Shown here: positions 11,048-22,784 of the stretch, piece after piece
How positions within the stretch are numbered: the first letter of the stretch is position 1
Layout: the number at the start of each line of letters is the position of its first letter
NCBI GenBank assembly: GCA_033085395.1
Contig: MU853184.1
Coordinates: 186,001-250,000, forward strand
From: Xanthoparmelia taractica
Taxonomy: Eukaryota > Ascomycota > Lecanoromycetes > Lecanorales > Parmeliaceae
Direction of reading: 5' to 3'
DNA length: 64,000 nt
Notes under the pieces: generated by a model
What the model was told of the DNA's origin: nothing
Databases searched by the model: none
The model's input: the letters and a program-made list of their open reading frames with translations, nothing else
Program-made: the position numbers and the translations under genes

Positions 11048-12399
11048 ATGGGAATCTGCGCAATCCCCATCGTTCTGTGCAGGATCGTCCAAAAGCTCGT
11101 GGCTAAAGCTTGCCACAAAGAGTTGCCATGGATCGGGCAGGTCTGCTGTGGGCTGGGTTATGTTTTAATTGTACTCGTCATTCTTGTCTGCAGTCCCATC
11201 ATCTACAATCTCCTTCCAATATTTCTGTGCCCACTGCTTTGCTCCTCAGCAGGACGACAAAGATTTAAATCGATTTACAAGGATGCCGCAGTACTGCCGT
11301 TCAAGATACTCTGGATCTATCATTTACACTGCAAACGGCAGGCCCAAGAAATAGCCTTTGAGAGAGAAAAGCCCCGTCCTCTACCTCTACAGCTTAGACG
11401 TCGACTCAGCCAGGCGCCGTATTGTGCGGAAAGTCAAGTGAAAGCTCCATTTTTCACTAAGCTTCCGTTCGAGATACGACTCCAGATCTACAAAGAAGTC
11501 ATTGTTGGCAATGGCGAACACGTCCATGTGGTGGTGCACAGCCCAATTAGGAATCCGAATCGTGGATTCGACCCACACGCGGCTGCAAACGCCATGAGAG
11601 CTGGTAAGATCCGCGGCTACCACTGTAACCATGCAGTTGACAAATTCGTCTCCACTGCGCCTGGCTGGCACCACCTTGATCCTGCCGAAGCAGAAGTTGT
11701 CTACGCGGGTTACAACGTGATTGCGGGAACACATTTCTCGATTAACTTCCCAAAGAACCGTGGTTGGGGCCCAGTGACTCTCGTTAAATGCTGTAAGCAG
11801 ATCTACTTAGAAGCTATCGATCTGCTATATAGTAAGTGTTGTAGCTTCCTGTATGTGATCTCGCATGCGAGAAGCTAATATGTCTAGGTATGCAAACGTT
11901 TTCATTTGCATCTCTAACACCGCCACCATTCTTCTTGCAGAGCGTACTTCCCCATCGCCTTGCACAGATCAGAAGTATACAGCTCTGCTACAACCATATC
12001 ACAATAGCCGCTTTGTGTTCAAATGGCGGGAATGATCGACGCGCTGCTCTACATGCACACCGTATGCAGAAATGTGCCGCTTGCAATCTGCTTACTTGGT
12101 CAAATTTGATCAAGCAGACTTTGACAGGGTTACGGAAAATTGAGGCTTTCGTCTACCTTGGGAATACATTTACGGTGCCTGCACCCAACGCTCCATGGAT
12201 CGTCCGCCTTCTCGAGCTGCAATGTGGAACGAATGGATTGAGAGATCTTAAAATCAATGTTTTGCCGGGCCCTTGGATGAGTCTGACAAATGCTCCAGAT
12301 GGTTTCCTCGCCAATATTGCTCAATTCGATTCACTGCTTCAAAGCATGATCAAGAAGGGCGCGGAGAACTATAGCCACATAAAGCAAGACATCACCTAA
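11048..12399 (+). CDS. Membrane-anchored protein with F-box-like LPxEIRxxIY motif (DUF7730-like)
   Basis: Two exons, 11048-11831 and 11888-12399, giving 431 aa. Splicing joins LLY-S to MQTFSFASLTP, restoring the run into HRLAQIRSIQLCYNH. The N-terminal part has one long or two short hydrophobic segments (about residues 28-62, GLGYVLIVLVILVC). The middle has FTKLPFEIRLQIYKEV near residue 137, the F-box-like start of a family very common in filamentous ascomycetes and usually labelled as a DUF with unknown role. Later blocks (GWGPVTLVKCCKQIYLEAIDLLY) match the usual order of that family. No catalytic residues can be named, and function is unknown. A second, unrelated-looking gene with the same kind of motif lies at 21780-22784. 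Confidence 0.75.
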
Positions 12400-13703
12400 G
12401 ATACGGCAATGCAGACCAAATACCTTGACGGCTCCATTTTCTCCGCCCAGGTTTACCACTTTGTATTTTCGCGCTTGCACTACAATCAAGCATATACACG
12501 CCGAGGCATAGACGCGGGCGGCTGGATCTTCTCAGGTTCTTACACGGCATGTATTTGAGTGAAGTTATTTCGAAGAATCCAAGAGATCTTCTCTTGTCTG
12601 CAGCTTTTGCAGTTCGCCCGTCTCTCAAACAGAAATCATAAGCTGTATGGACCACACACTGGTCTCGTGGAGCTGCTCGTGCAGCAAAAAGAACCCAAGA
12701 GATCTTGGGACTCGGTACTGTTATCTGGCGTGTACTAGAATCAGTCGAATCGATGTTGCACTCTTGAAACTTGGAATCAACCTATTGGCGTCTGGTCCAA
12801 TGTTTGCTGTGGACCGCAAATCTGGCCAATCTCATTGGACAGCGGGACGACAGCCGCTGCAATGATTGCGGCCAAACTGAGTAGGATCGGCAAGCAGGAG
12901 CAGGACTGAGCCCAACAAACTTGTTAGAGGGTTTTTTGTAGGAGCAAACTATCCACAGTTTACGAGCCAAATCGCCTCATCGCGCTTCTCTGTGTACAGA
13001 CAACAGAGAGCACGTCAGATGTGGCGACAAGTATAAATGGTCACGTGCGAAAGAAGTATAGGTTTGTAATTTCAGCTGATACAATATGCGAGTATCCACC
13101 CCTACGCTAGAGGGAAGGATCGGCGTACGAGTACCACACCCACATCTTGATCCCAGTCTCACTCAAGAATTGGACATATCATCCAGCCTCGGTGTCTAGC
13201 GTTTCTGTCAGCTCATACCTGTTCTGGTAATGTGTTCAGTCTTGAGGATTTCATCTGGAAGATGCAGGAGTAGCCTAGTTCCACAATGAAGATTTCTGTT
13301 CATGTTTGCGGTATGCTAGCGGGTCTTTATTGCTTAAAAATGCTTTTGAGTATCACAGATAAGAGAGAAACGGAGAAAGGGACAGCATTCCGACCATGTC
13401 GCTCATGTCCGAAGTCAGCAGAGCGTAGCATGACTGGTGTCTGGAGTGTGCTTCTTGGTGGTTTGGTGGTTTCTCGTTTGGGGATTTGGGGAATAGAGTG
13501 AGCGAGGTTTGGGCTTTTGAGGGGTGAGTCGGGAGTGTCGTAGCTTTTACACATTGGAAGTCGCTTTTTTTGGTTTATATACTTTTGGCAAGGAAAACAC
13601 GTTTGTCATTATTTAAGACAGGGAAAATAGGGAAATAGCGTTCAATTTCAAACATCAAGAGGCCCCGTCCTGTCCAATTTGAAGACCCCAAATCTCCACC
13701 CCA
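12400..13703. other. Gene-free interval between the F-box-like protein and 5-oxoprolinase
   Basis: About 1.3 kb with only short open frames (12392-12655 minus, 12647-12865 plus, 13286-13501 plus), none with family resemblance. It contains the 3' ends of two convergent genes. The 12-mer CCAAGAGATCTT occurs twice (near 12580 and 12694). Confidence 0.5.
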
Positions 13704-16700
13704 CTACACCGTCTCCTGCGCCTCCATCCTCTGAGCCACACTACCTTTCCTCCACGTCGCCCTTTCATCCACCTTCTTAACAGCCTTGCTCTCCCCGCCA
13801 ACCTCCCCCCACCCCCCACCACCAGGCGTACACACAACAATCCTCTCCCCCTTCCCCATCGCCGCCGTATTCTTCCCCCCAAGATTAATCCACCGATCCT
13901 CCCACTCCTCCCTATCCTCCCCCCGCCCCCCCTTCCTCACACGCCTTACCCAATAATTGATCCCGCACGCAGCCTCTTGTCCGCCGCAGAGCCCATACGG
14001 ATGATACACGCGGCGCTCGCTCAGTATGCTCACCTGCACCGGAATCCGAAACTCAATGTCGCGGACCACGCCGTCGCCGCCGCGGTGCTGGCCCCGCCCG
14101 CCGCTGCCGTCGCGCAGGCTGAATTCCCGCAGCAACACCGGGTACCGGCGTTCGAAGACCTCGGTGTCGGTGATGCGCGTGTTTGTCATGTGCGTGTGCA
14201 CGCCGCTGGTGCCGTGCCAGGTGGGACCCGCGCCGGAGCCCCCGGCTATGGTTTCGTAGTAGCCGAAGCCTTTTGTGGGGGCGGAGGAGGTGGAGAGGTT
14301 GCCGCCCAAGCCGAAGGTGAGGTTGTTGCAGTCGCCTTGGGAGGCGGCGCAGGCGGTGAAGGCGAGGAGGATGACGTCTGTGACGCGCTGGGATGTGAGG
14401 ACGTTGCCGCCGACGACGGCGGCGCCGTCGGAGGGCGAGAGGAAGGATCTGGCGGGGATGAGGACCCGGATTGGGGCGAGGCAGCCTTGGTTTAGCGGGA
14501 TGTCGTCGGGTATGAGGCTGCGGAGGCAGTAGATTATGGCGGAGTAGGTGACGGCTTCGGGGGCGTTGGTGTTGGCGTAGACTTCGGGGCCGGTGCCGGC
14601 GAAGTCGAAGACGGCTTCGCCTTTGCGCGGGTCGATGGTGATTTTGAGCTTGATGGGGCTGCCGTCGTCCATGTGGTCGGTTGCGGTTAGGTCTTGGCCT
14701 TTGAAGCGCTGGCTGACGTCTTTGAGGAGGTTGCGGACGCTGAGCTCGGCGTTGTCTTGGATGCTGCGCATGTAGAATTGAACGACTTCTTCTCCGTAGT
14801 CTTCTATCAGTGAGCTGATCAGGTTGATGCCTTTTTGGTTGGCGGCGATTTGGGCTTTGAGGTCGTTGAGATTGTCCGCTAGGCATCGTGTTCCGCTGCA
14901 GTCTGGATATCGCGCTGGCTCGTCGTAGAGTAACTCGGTTATCCTCTTTTCGTTGAAGTTGCCCTCGGATACAAGCTTTTCTGACTTGATGGCCGCTCCT
15001 TCTTGGAACAGCTCTCGAGAGTGCGGAGGCATTGAGCCGGGCAGTATGCCGCCAATGTCGGCATGGTGAGCTCGGGATGCGACGTAGAAGACTATCTCCT
15101 TGCCATTGAAAGCTGGAGTGACGACGGTGATATCTGGTAAATGAGTCCCACCAAATTCTGGATGATTGGACACGATAACGTCTCCCGGCTTCAGCTTGCC
15201 TTTCCATATTTCCGCTTGCGTGGTGACACAAGTTGACATGCTTCCGAGATGGACAGGCAGATGAGGCGCTTTGGTACGTCAGATACAGGACAGTGATACT
15301 GCGTTTGCTGAGAAATCTTACCGTTCGCAACAAGCCCACCTGTAGAGTCAAACAAAGCACACGAATAATCCAGTCTTTCCTTGACATTTGTACTAACACT
15401 AGTCTTTTGTAGCGCTCGGCCCATCTGTTCCGCAATAGCCATGAAACGATGAGCAAAGATACTTAGCATGATGGGATCAGCTTCTTTAGCATTGATTTTT
15501 TTATCTTGACCTTCTGCTTTACCAATATCAATCACGACATGTGTTTCAATGACCAAGGCAGCCGCTCCAGGCGTAATGACAATGGTCTGAGTACCGTCTG
15601 CCAATATCGCGGGACCTTGAACTCGATCGCCGACGTCAAGATCTTCAAGTTTGTAGATAGGTGTCTCTTGCCGTCCGCCTTCGAAATACACCTTAGCGAC
15701 ACCATATCGCTTTCCTTCGCCTAAGTCCTTTGGCTTGATGTCCTTTAGCTGCATGTCGACTGTCCTCTTCAGTCCCTCAAAGCTCTTACCAATACCCCTC
15801 GCGCGGACATCGTCCACTATAATGTCACGATCCGGTAACGTAAAGCCAAATTCTTGTTCGTGCTGTTTGATGAACGCCTTTCCAAATGCCCAATCATTTC
15901 CACCGAAATCTTTCTTGGCCTCTTCTTCACTGGGTCTTACTATCATTAAGGCGGATTCCGTTCCTCTATATCTCATATTCAGGTACTCCTCGAAAACTAT
16001 GCTGTCGTCAGAGAACCCTTGATCTCTCAGTCTTGCGGTAGATCTCTCTTTTAAGTCGTGCATCGTCCTTTTCAGCCCGTCTACTACCTCTCCTTCATCA
16101 GACCAAGTTTTGGAGTCTGGCACCTGACTCTCATCTACAACATCCGCCAATGCCATCCCATAAGCGGATAGCACCGAGGAGTACCGATGGACAAGGATTT
16201 GCTTGATGCCAAGGCTTTCCGCAATCGCAACTGCATGCTGACCTCCTGCACCTCCAAAGGTAGCTAGTCGATGTTGCGAAGTATCGTATCCTTTAGCTTC
16301 CGTCAATGACCTGATTGGCCTAGTCATCGTCTCGTTAGCTATTTTGATGAATCCGTAAGCGACTTCATCTGGATTCATCTCTTTCTCCTTGTCATTTCCA
16401 GCGACCTCTCTGTTGATGTCTTCGGTCAGTTCTTCGAAGAGCTTCTCGCTGGCTGCCGCATCTAGGCCTTGATCTTCATTCTTTCCAAAGATCTTGGGAA
16501 AGAAGTCAGGTAGGAGGCGACCCAAGAAAAGGTTGGCGTCGGTGACGGTGAGTGGACCTCCTTTTCGATAGCATGCAGGCCCAGGATGTGCTCCCGCAGA
16601 CTCTGGACCTACTACAAAGAGGCCATTACGGAAGAAGAGTCGAGACCCGCCACCTGCAGCAACGGTATTGATGTCAAGCTGCGGTGATTGGATGGTCACA

Positions 16701-17859
16701 CCGGCTGTTGTAGTCTCGAAGACATGCTCATACCTTCCAGAGCCATATCGGCTGACATCTGTACTAGTACCCCCCATGTCAAATCCAATGACGGGGGTCT
16801 TGGTATTCGGGTCGTAAGAAGTCAGAGCGTAGCCTACTACTCCACCCGCCGGCCCGGACAAGATTGCCCGTAGGCCGGAGAACAGATCGACATCAACAAG
16901 ACCTCCGTCAGACTGCATGAACTCGCAGCGTGCTCCCTTAGCGCCATTTTCCTTCTTGACACTTGCAGTACCTAAACCTCCTTCAAAGCCGGCTTGAAAG
17001 CCTGCGATATACTTTTTGATTGCTGGCGTCAGATACGCATCAGCACATGCAGAAGTAGCTCGTGGAACAAGCTTGATCATCGGCATCAGTTCGTGGCTCA
17101 AACTGACGTGCTCAAAGCCAATCTCTTTGGCCACTTGTCCAACCATCGCCTCATGATCAGGAAAGGTGTACCCATGAACAAGACAAACAGCAATGCTACG
17201 AAAGTTATCATCATAGAGTTCTTGTAGTTGTGATTTGACTGTGTCTTTGGATGGTCTCTTGAGGATTCTGACAGCTTCTCCTGACAGCCCTCGTACGAGT
17301 GCCTCCTCAGCGGTCGGATCATCGGTCTTAGTGACATGCCTGTCCGGATCTTCTGCGTAGTCCTCAAGTGTCACCCTTTCCTCAATCTCCACCACCTTCT
17401 CGTAAAGAACATCGGGCTTCCGAATAGCCAGATCGAAAATCTTTGGTCTTGATTGGTTACCAATCTCGAGGCAGTCTTTGAAGCCTTTGGTGACGACCAT
17501 AGCAATTCTCTCACCTTTTCGTTCTAATAAGGCATTCGTAGCTACAGTGGTACCCATTCGGATGCTCTCAATCTTTGACGTGTCTAGAGGTTCTCCTCTA
17601 GGGACTTTCTTTCCAGTGAACTTGGACAGCATCCGCCTGATACCCTCAAGAGGTGCATCCTCGTAATTGGACGGGTCTTCGGAGAGCAACTTGATAACTA
17701 CATCATCTTCCATTCTCCCACTCCCCGGGTTTCCAACGCAATCGGTAAATGTACCTCCTCTCTGTCTTGCATTAGTACGCTGGTGTTGCCGATTAGTTGA
17801 TTCGCACTGCAGCTCACGTCTATTGCTATCCGGATGCCACGGTCTGGAGTGGTAGCCAT
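13704..17859 (-). CDS. OXP1: 5-oxoprolinase (ATP-hydrolysing), single-chain HydA-HydB fusion
   Basis: Three minus-strand exons: 17859-17818, 17761-15322 and 15268-13704, giving 1348 aa. The first exon is 14 codons (ending RIAID) and splices to RGGTFTDCVG, completing the ATP-grasping DRGGTFTDC motif at the start of the hydantoinase A N-terminal domain. The hydantoinase A domain follows (GFDMGGTSTDVSRY) and then the hydantoinase B domain (SNHPEFGGTHLPDITV, near the last intron). The enzyme opens 5-oxo-L-proline to L-glutamate with ATP in the gamma-glutamyl (glutathione) cycle in the cytosol. Length is slightly above the usual ~1280-1300 because of a charged Lys/Arg/Glu-rich insert near the C-terminus. 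The last third is markedly GC-rich and gives a spurious Arg-rich frame on the same strand. Confidence 0.96.
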
Positions 17860-18579
17860 TTCGCTTTATGAGAAATGGTTATACACGAGTAGCTCTGCGG
17901 AAATAGATTGATTGTGATAAAGCAGAAAGGTTGTTACAGTAGGGGACGCTGGAAAGCAAAGGACTTGTCAGAAGCTTGGAAGAAGATTCAGTAGAGATTA
18001 CGAAGAATTCAATCAGTTCACATGATGGAAAAATGAAGAAAGTGAAAAAGAAAGAACGAAACCAGATAGACATGGACAACAATAATGCCAAAGTTCTTGA
18101 GTCCGCGCAATTACGTCAAACCTTTCTGGGCAACTTTACGCGAGCATCAGACGCCAAGACGTGTCTCATCCACTTATTCCTTCACCCTCCTATACTTACA
18201 TGTGGCCGAACGGATGAGGGCATTGATAGTAGCAGCTACATTTCCACACGTAAAGATCTTCTTAGACTGCCTATATGCAATATCTAAAAAGAGCCGAACA
18301 CAATCCGTTCAAGCTCAATTGATACCTTCAAGTTCAATCAAGCCGACAGGGCCCTCATCATTACGATATCACACATCTTTGCCCCTGGGGAACCCCCATC
18401 GCAGATCGTTAAACCTGCATGTGATCCTCCACGCCCCGGTTCTCCCTCTTCTTCCCAATCGAAAGAACAGAAGTCAATGGCTATGCCGTGTCTTATGCCG
18501 ACTTCCATTTGAGTGAACGATTGCCGGATAGACAGCCTTTATATGGGCCAAGATGCTATACTTCGGTGTGGGTGGGTCT
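17860..18579. other. Interval upstream of 5-oxoprolinase and downstream of the rhodopsin-like gene
   Basis: About 720 bp. It must include the 5-oxoprolinase promoter at its left side. Small plus-strand frames at 17976-18287 and 18085-18516 have no recognisable domain. Confidence 0.4.
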
Positions 18580-19558
18580 TTAGTCAGTGGCCATCTCGTG
18601 ATCATGGGTCACGTATTCGACAAACATCAGCCGACAGTGACGGTATACAACCAATGCAGCTGGTGCACAAGAAAAGCTGATCCCAAGTGATGCGCCTAGA
18701 GCAGAGAGTAAACCAAGATAGCCTTTCGAATAGGTGAAGTCGTCGGCATCGACCATGCGGAGAGCTTGAACTCGCAACCCAGTGATGATGAAACCCCTGC
18801 CTAGCAATCAACACATACACCGCTCCCACTAATTGGTAACTCAGACTTACAAGGAGCCAATCGAGAAAGTGATTGCAATTGACATCTTGCGTGCCAATTC
18901 CAACCGTAGTCTCCATATACAAGGAATTGGTAACGCCAGTATAGTAAAATCGAGAAAAAGACCAAGCACCTCGAATACGAGATAAGATACGACTTGGTCA
19001 CCGCATGTACCGCCAATGTGAGCGTTCCAGTCCACTGCCATAGGGCGACAGATGAGGAACATCTCTAGGAAGACTGCTAGTCCGTAGAGAATAGTCAGGA
19101 CCAGTAGCAACCATATTTTCCATCTCATGCCCCAACCTGTTTCAAATATCCTTTTCGTAAACAGTATAGCGCTGATTCGGACCAGTGTATTAACAACGCC
19201 CCACAAAGTCTGATTGATTAGGAGCGACTGTTTATCATGTCAGTATATGAACTTGGGGTCAAAGACTGAAAGCTCCTACTCTTACGAGCAAGGCAAATTT
19301 CGTGCCCGAGACTTCAGCCTCATGATCACCCTGACCTTCCCATACGACAGCCCACGTGGTCTGGGCTACTAGGGCAATGGTTGTAACCAGAGCAAGAGTC
19401 ATCAAATGGTCGTCCAGTCCAAGGCCTACTTTCTTTATTCGCCGAGACCAGATAAGAAGGCTGAAGCCTAGTAAAGCAACCCCCACGGATGTCCAACCGC
19501 ATACTATGATGATGAGAGCGAGATTTGGGCCCCCTCGAGATTCGAGAATCGGGAGAGA
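18580..19558 (-). CDS. Fungal rhodopsin-like 7TM integral membrane protein, start codon not found
   Basis: Three minus exons can be joined: 19558-19286, 19227-18851 and 18796-18580 (introns 58 and 54 nt), about 288 aa. Seven hydrophobic helices are visible, beginning with ESRGGPNLALIIIVCGW and ending GISFSCAPAALVVYRH, in the order of the fungal rhodopsin/PTH11-related family; conserved landmarks include LDDHLM before helix 2 and the GGTCGDQ loop before helix 5. Ligand and function are unknown. The oddity is the 5' end: the reading frame is closed by a TGA at 19559-19561 and the first in-frame Met lies in helix 2. An ATG at 19560-19562 is in the wrong frame. Either an upstream exon is missed, or the gene has lost its start. 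Confidence 0.7.
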
Positions 19559-19561
19559 TCA

Positions 19562-20451
19562 TGCCGGGCCAACTTCGGCAACCTAAATGATTCAAAAGAT
19601 AGAGGATTTTGAGATGAGAGAAATCTTGTTCTCCAAATCATTATGAAGAGAACGACATAGAGTGGAAAACGTATGTGGTGGGCTAAGCCTCCCCAAAAAA
19701 GGCACTCGTTGTGATTTGGTCAACGCCCGGCTGTTGAGTGTAAATTGGTAGCTCGAGCGTTAAGGCAGCACTGCAACGCTGGTACGGGAAATACATCAGT
19801 GGGGAGCACAGAACTCGTGCTCGTCATGGTCAGACTGAAGCCCTTCTATTTCTCTATACTCGTGCTCAAATGATCCCCATAGCAGGAAGTAGCAGGGATT
19901 TAGGTGCTCCTTGCTGCATACCGAAAGCGACACTGTCTGATTGATCTTCTCAGCACGCTTGCCAATGGCATAGTAATTGTGTGTGAATGCAGTGTTGGAT
20001 CACCACGGAGACATTGAAATCTTGGGTTCTGAAGACTATTATCATATTAGTCTCCTCTTCTCCGTTTCATCTGAAGTTAGTAGAGTCCAGTAGTCAAGAA
20101 ACACATCCAAGGTTGACAAGCAGTCGTCTACTCGACTATCTCGTCCTTGATATGATTTGAGAGGCTTATACAGAAAGTACTTGATCTTACAGTCTGAGTT
20201 TGCAAACAGACCCTGTCAGCGAAGGCTAGAAACCCAGCCCCTCGAGCGAACAAGGTCAGTCTCCCAATCCATAGAGGACCCTAATAAGTGGATCCAAGAA
20301 CTCAGACAGTATTGACATTTGAGGCGAAGACCGAGGGCGGACACGAAGACATTTCCCTTTCAAGTTTTGAGTTAGGGTTAAGATGTTAGGGTTACGCTTG
20401 GCGCTCGTTAAAGACGGTTTCAAAATCTTCTCATAGTCATTGTCTCCGACA
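19562..20451. promoter_or_regulatory. Divergent interval between rhodopsin-like gene and PLP enzyme
   Basis: Nearly 900 bp with no convincing ORF. It contains both 5' regions and two exact copies of GTTAGGGTTA at 20371-20380 and 20385-20394, close to the downstream start codon. Confidence 0.45.
20371..20394 (+). promoter_or_regulatory. Tandem telomere-like GTTAGGGTTA boxes upstream of the PLP enzyme
   Basis: Two identical 10-mers 14 bp apart, ending 57 bp before the ATG at 20452. The core TTAGGG is the fungal telomere unit and the target of TTAGGG-repeat-binding factors (Tbf1-like), which in yeasts also bind promoters. A role here is inference. Confidence 0.45.
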
Positions 20452-21601
20452 ATGGACTTGATGTATCACAATCCTTCAGCGCGTTTTTGGAAGAGCAAAT
20501 ATTCTGTCAGACCCTCTGTCTTGGAGTTTCATGAGAAATTACCAGACTACGACAAGACGCCGCTCTTGAGACTGCCGGCAAAACTTGCTGAACGATTGGA
20601 AGTAGGGACCATCCTTCTCAAAGACGAGTCCCACCGCTTTGATCTACCCTCCTACAAAATCCTCGGAGCGTCATGGGGCTGCATGTGCGCCATTACCCAC
20701 TCCCAAGGCATTCCCCCAACAACGTCATTTTCTGCAATCAAGTCACTCCTCGCATTCAACAAATACACTTTTTGCACAGCGACAGATGGCAATTGGGGTC
20801 GAGCAGTAGCTCGCATGGCGAGTTTGTTGGGAGCAAATGCCCTTGTATATGTGCCGAAAGTCATGGTCGAAGCGACGAAGCAAAAGATCAGACAAGAGAG
20901 GGCTGAAGTGATTGTGGTTGATGGTGACTATGATATGGCTGTGAAGGAAGCTGAAAAGGCTGCGACTGCGAAACCAGATGGGCTATTGATCGAGGACACG
21001 GCCTGGCCAGGGTATGAAGAGATCCCGCAGGTGAGTATGGTGAGCTTGTCCTGAAACGCGCTGAGACACTCAGTGGGTAGTCGACGGTTACTCTACCATG
21101 ATGGTCGAAATCGATGAGCAGTGTCAAGAGCTGACCGGCAGGCTTCCCAATTTGATCATTTGTCCCGTTGGCGTGGGCTCTCTCGCGCAAGCTGTCGTGG
21201 CCCATTACAAGAGCCGAGATCCGCCATCTACGGTAGTGACCGTCGAGCCTGATACGGCCGCTTGTTTGAAGACGAGCCTTGAGAGTGATAAGATGACGTC
21301 TATACCCACAGGCAATACTACAATGTGCGGTATGAACTGCGGCACGGTCTCCATGACTGCTTGGCCGTTCTTGCGGAATGGTGTGGATGCTAGCATAACG
21401 GTCACCGATGATGAGTCTGCAAAGGCTCAGCAAATGCTTAGAGATATGGAGATTAACATGGGTCCGTGCAGCGCCGCAACGTTAGCAGCCCTGTTTAGCA
21501 TCTCTGAAGAGAGAAAAAAGAAATTGCATCTCAATCGAGATGCTGTGATTATTCTGCTGGGGACTGAAGGTCCAAGAGGTGAAGCCTTTGATATGTCATG
21601 A
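20452..21601 (+). CDS. PLP-dependent diaminopropionate ammonia-lyase / threonine dehydratase-like enzyme (fold type II)
   Basis: Two exons, 20452-21030 and 21074-21601, 368 aa. The intron is 43 nt and joins EEIPQ to WVVDGYSTMM. The PLP-binding lysine is expected at Lys69 in RFDLPSYKILGASW; TATDGNWGRAVARMAS is the substrate/PLP loop typical of diaminopropionate ammonia-lyases (usually TDGNHGR), and CPVGVGSLAQAVV provides the phosphate-binding glycine loop. The C-terminal GTEGPRG block matches fold-type II enzymes. The likely reaction is alpha,beta-elimination from a diamino or hydroxy amino acid; the exact substrate is not fixed by the sequence. Family members are usually close to this length. 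The ATG at 20452 is the first; no upstream exon is needed. Confidence 0.85.
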
Positions 21602-21779
21602 GACAAGTGCTGGCATTTTGAAGATCTATCTAAGTTTTCTGCTTGTTCTCGTTTTGGTTTCAAGGACCTCTACGAGGAAAGAGTGGAGTTTGTCATTTAT
21701 GTCAACCGAAAGTCCCATCGCACAGGCTGATACCAAACTTCAAATCACGAGCGAAGTCCTCTCGAGGGGACTAAAGAGT

Positions 21780-22784
21780 TTACTGCTGTCTCCGAAAATG
21801 CGAAGATGTGAGCGACAGTTCCCCATCACACACCTCACAGCATTCATACGCTGGCAAAGCTTCTATCGAACGAGGTGGATACGCGCCAAGTACATTCTGA
21901 CTCCACACGTTCTTCGATTCATAATACCTTCGAAGCTTGTACCTCTGCAGCCGGTTTCTCCCCCTGAATCTCACTGTCCGCTCCCCGTATTCTTCTTCTT
22001 CCGGTTCATAAGCAACATCTTCACTCATCATAGCCAACGACAGCTTCGCTTCAAAAGTAGGCGTCACACCTCCAACGGTCACGGATTGCCTGACGCCATG
22101 GATCGCAGCCAGTGTTTCCAGCACATTCTGACTCGTTCGAAGACACGACAAGGGAAAATAGTCTTCTCTCCTGAAACACCTGTTGAAAAAGATCGCCACC
22201 TTGTGCAACGAATGATCACCGCCTCCAAAGCAGGCCGCAAAAGCTGCTAATTTTCCATAGTATGTGAAATACATCTTTTTAGCCCAGGTCCACGGAAAGG
22301 TAGGCAGTCGCACCTCAACGGTACACTTCTTAATCAACCTGAAATACTTCTTCGACACAGCCGTCAAATTATCCCGAAAATCATGATACGACGGCTGCCA
22401 AAAGCTTGGAGCCTGAATTGGAGGGTGCCTTCTGGTAATCGCAAGGACAAATCGGAACTCATTCTCCCCATAGAGTATGCTCGCCGCCTCACCATGGATG
22501 GTCCGGCTCAGTCGCAATAAGGACACTTCAAGCTCGAGGACCCCTGTATATGATTGGCAAGATGAGACGTACGACTGATGAATCGCTCTGTGCCTCTGAA
22601 CCATTGCATCGATCTCTTCGTCGCCCTTGTCTAAAGCTGGCGTTCCCCAGCCTGTGCTGTACTGCTCCATATTGGATGCAGGCTTTACCGTCTTCAAGGG
22701 TGCAATGAGGCAGTATCGATAGATCATCAGCCGGATCTCGATTGGGAAGTCGAGAAAGGATATGCCGACACGTTGGCGGTCCAT
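21780..22784 (-). CDS. Uncharacterised protein with N-terminal F-box-like motif
   Basis: Single-exon frame of 334 aa. It opens with FLDFPIEIRLMIYRYCL, the F-box-like LPxEIRxxIY signature used by large fungal families of unknown role. A second block, LLRLSRTIHGEAASILYGENEF, is the usual next conserved element (R.I..EA..IlY..N.F), and the rest is predicted mixed alpha/beta. The C-terminus is Glu- then Arg-rich. It is convergent with the PLP enzyme, with 178 bp between stop codons. If it acts as an F-box subunit it would recruit substrates to an SCF ubiquitin ligase, but the motif alone does not establish this. Confidence 0.75.
   Translation of the reverse strand: MDRQRVGISFLDFPIEIRLMIYRYCLIAPLKTVKPASNMEQYSTGWGTPALDKGDEEIDAMVQRHRAIHQSYVSSCQSYTGVLELEVSLLRLSRTIHGEAASILYGENEFRFVLAITRRHPPIQAPSFWQPSYHDFRDNLTAVSKKYFRLIKKCTVEVRLPTFPWTWAKKMYFTYYGKLAAFAACFGGGDHSLHKVAIFFNRCFRREDYFPLSCLRTSQNVLETLAAIHGVRQSVTVGGVTPTFEAKLSLAMMSEDVAYEPEEEEYGERTVRFRGRNRLQRYKLRRYYESKNVWSQNVLGAYPPRSIEALPAYECCEVCDGELSLTSSHFRRQQ

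Noticed and set aside
14053..15456. 467-codon minus frame, Arg-rich
   Set aside because: Overlaps the 5-oxoprolinase coding sequence in another frame in a GC-rich part; its composition is typical of a shadow.
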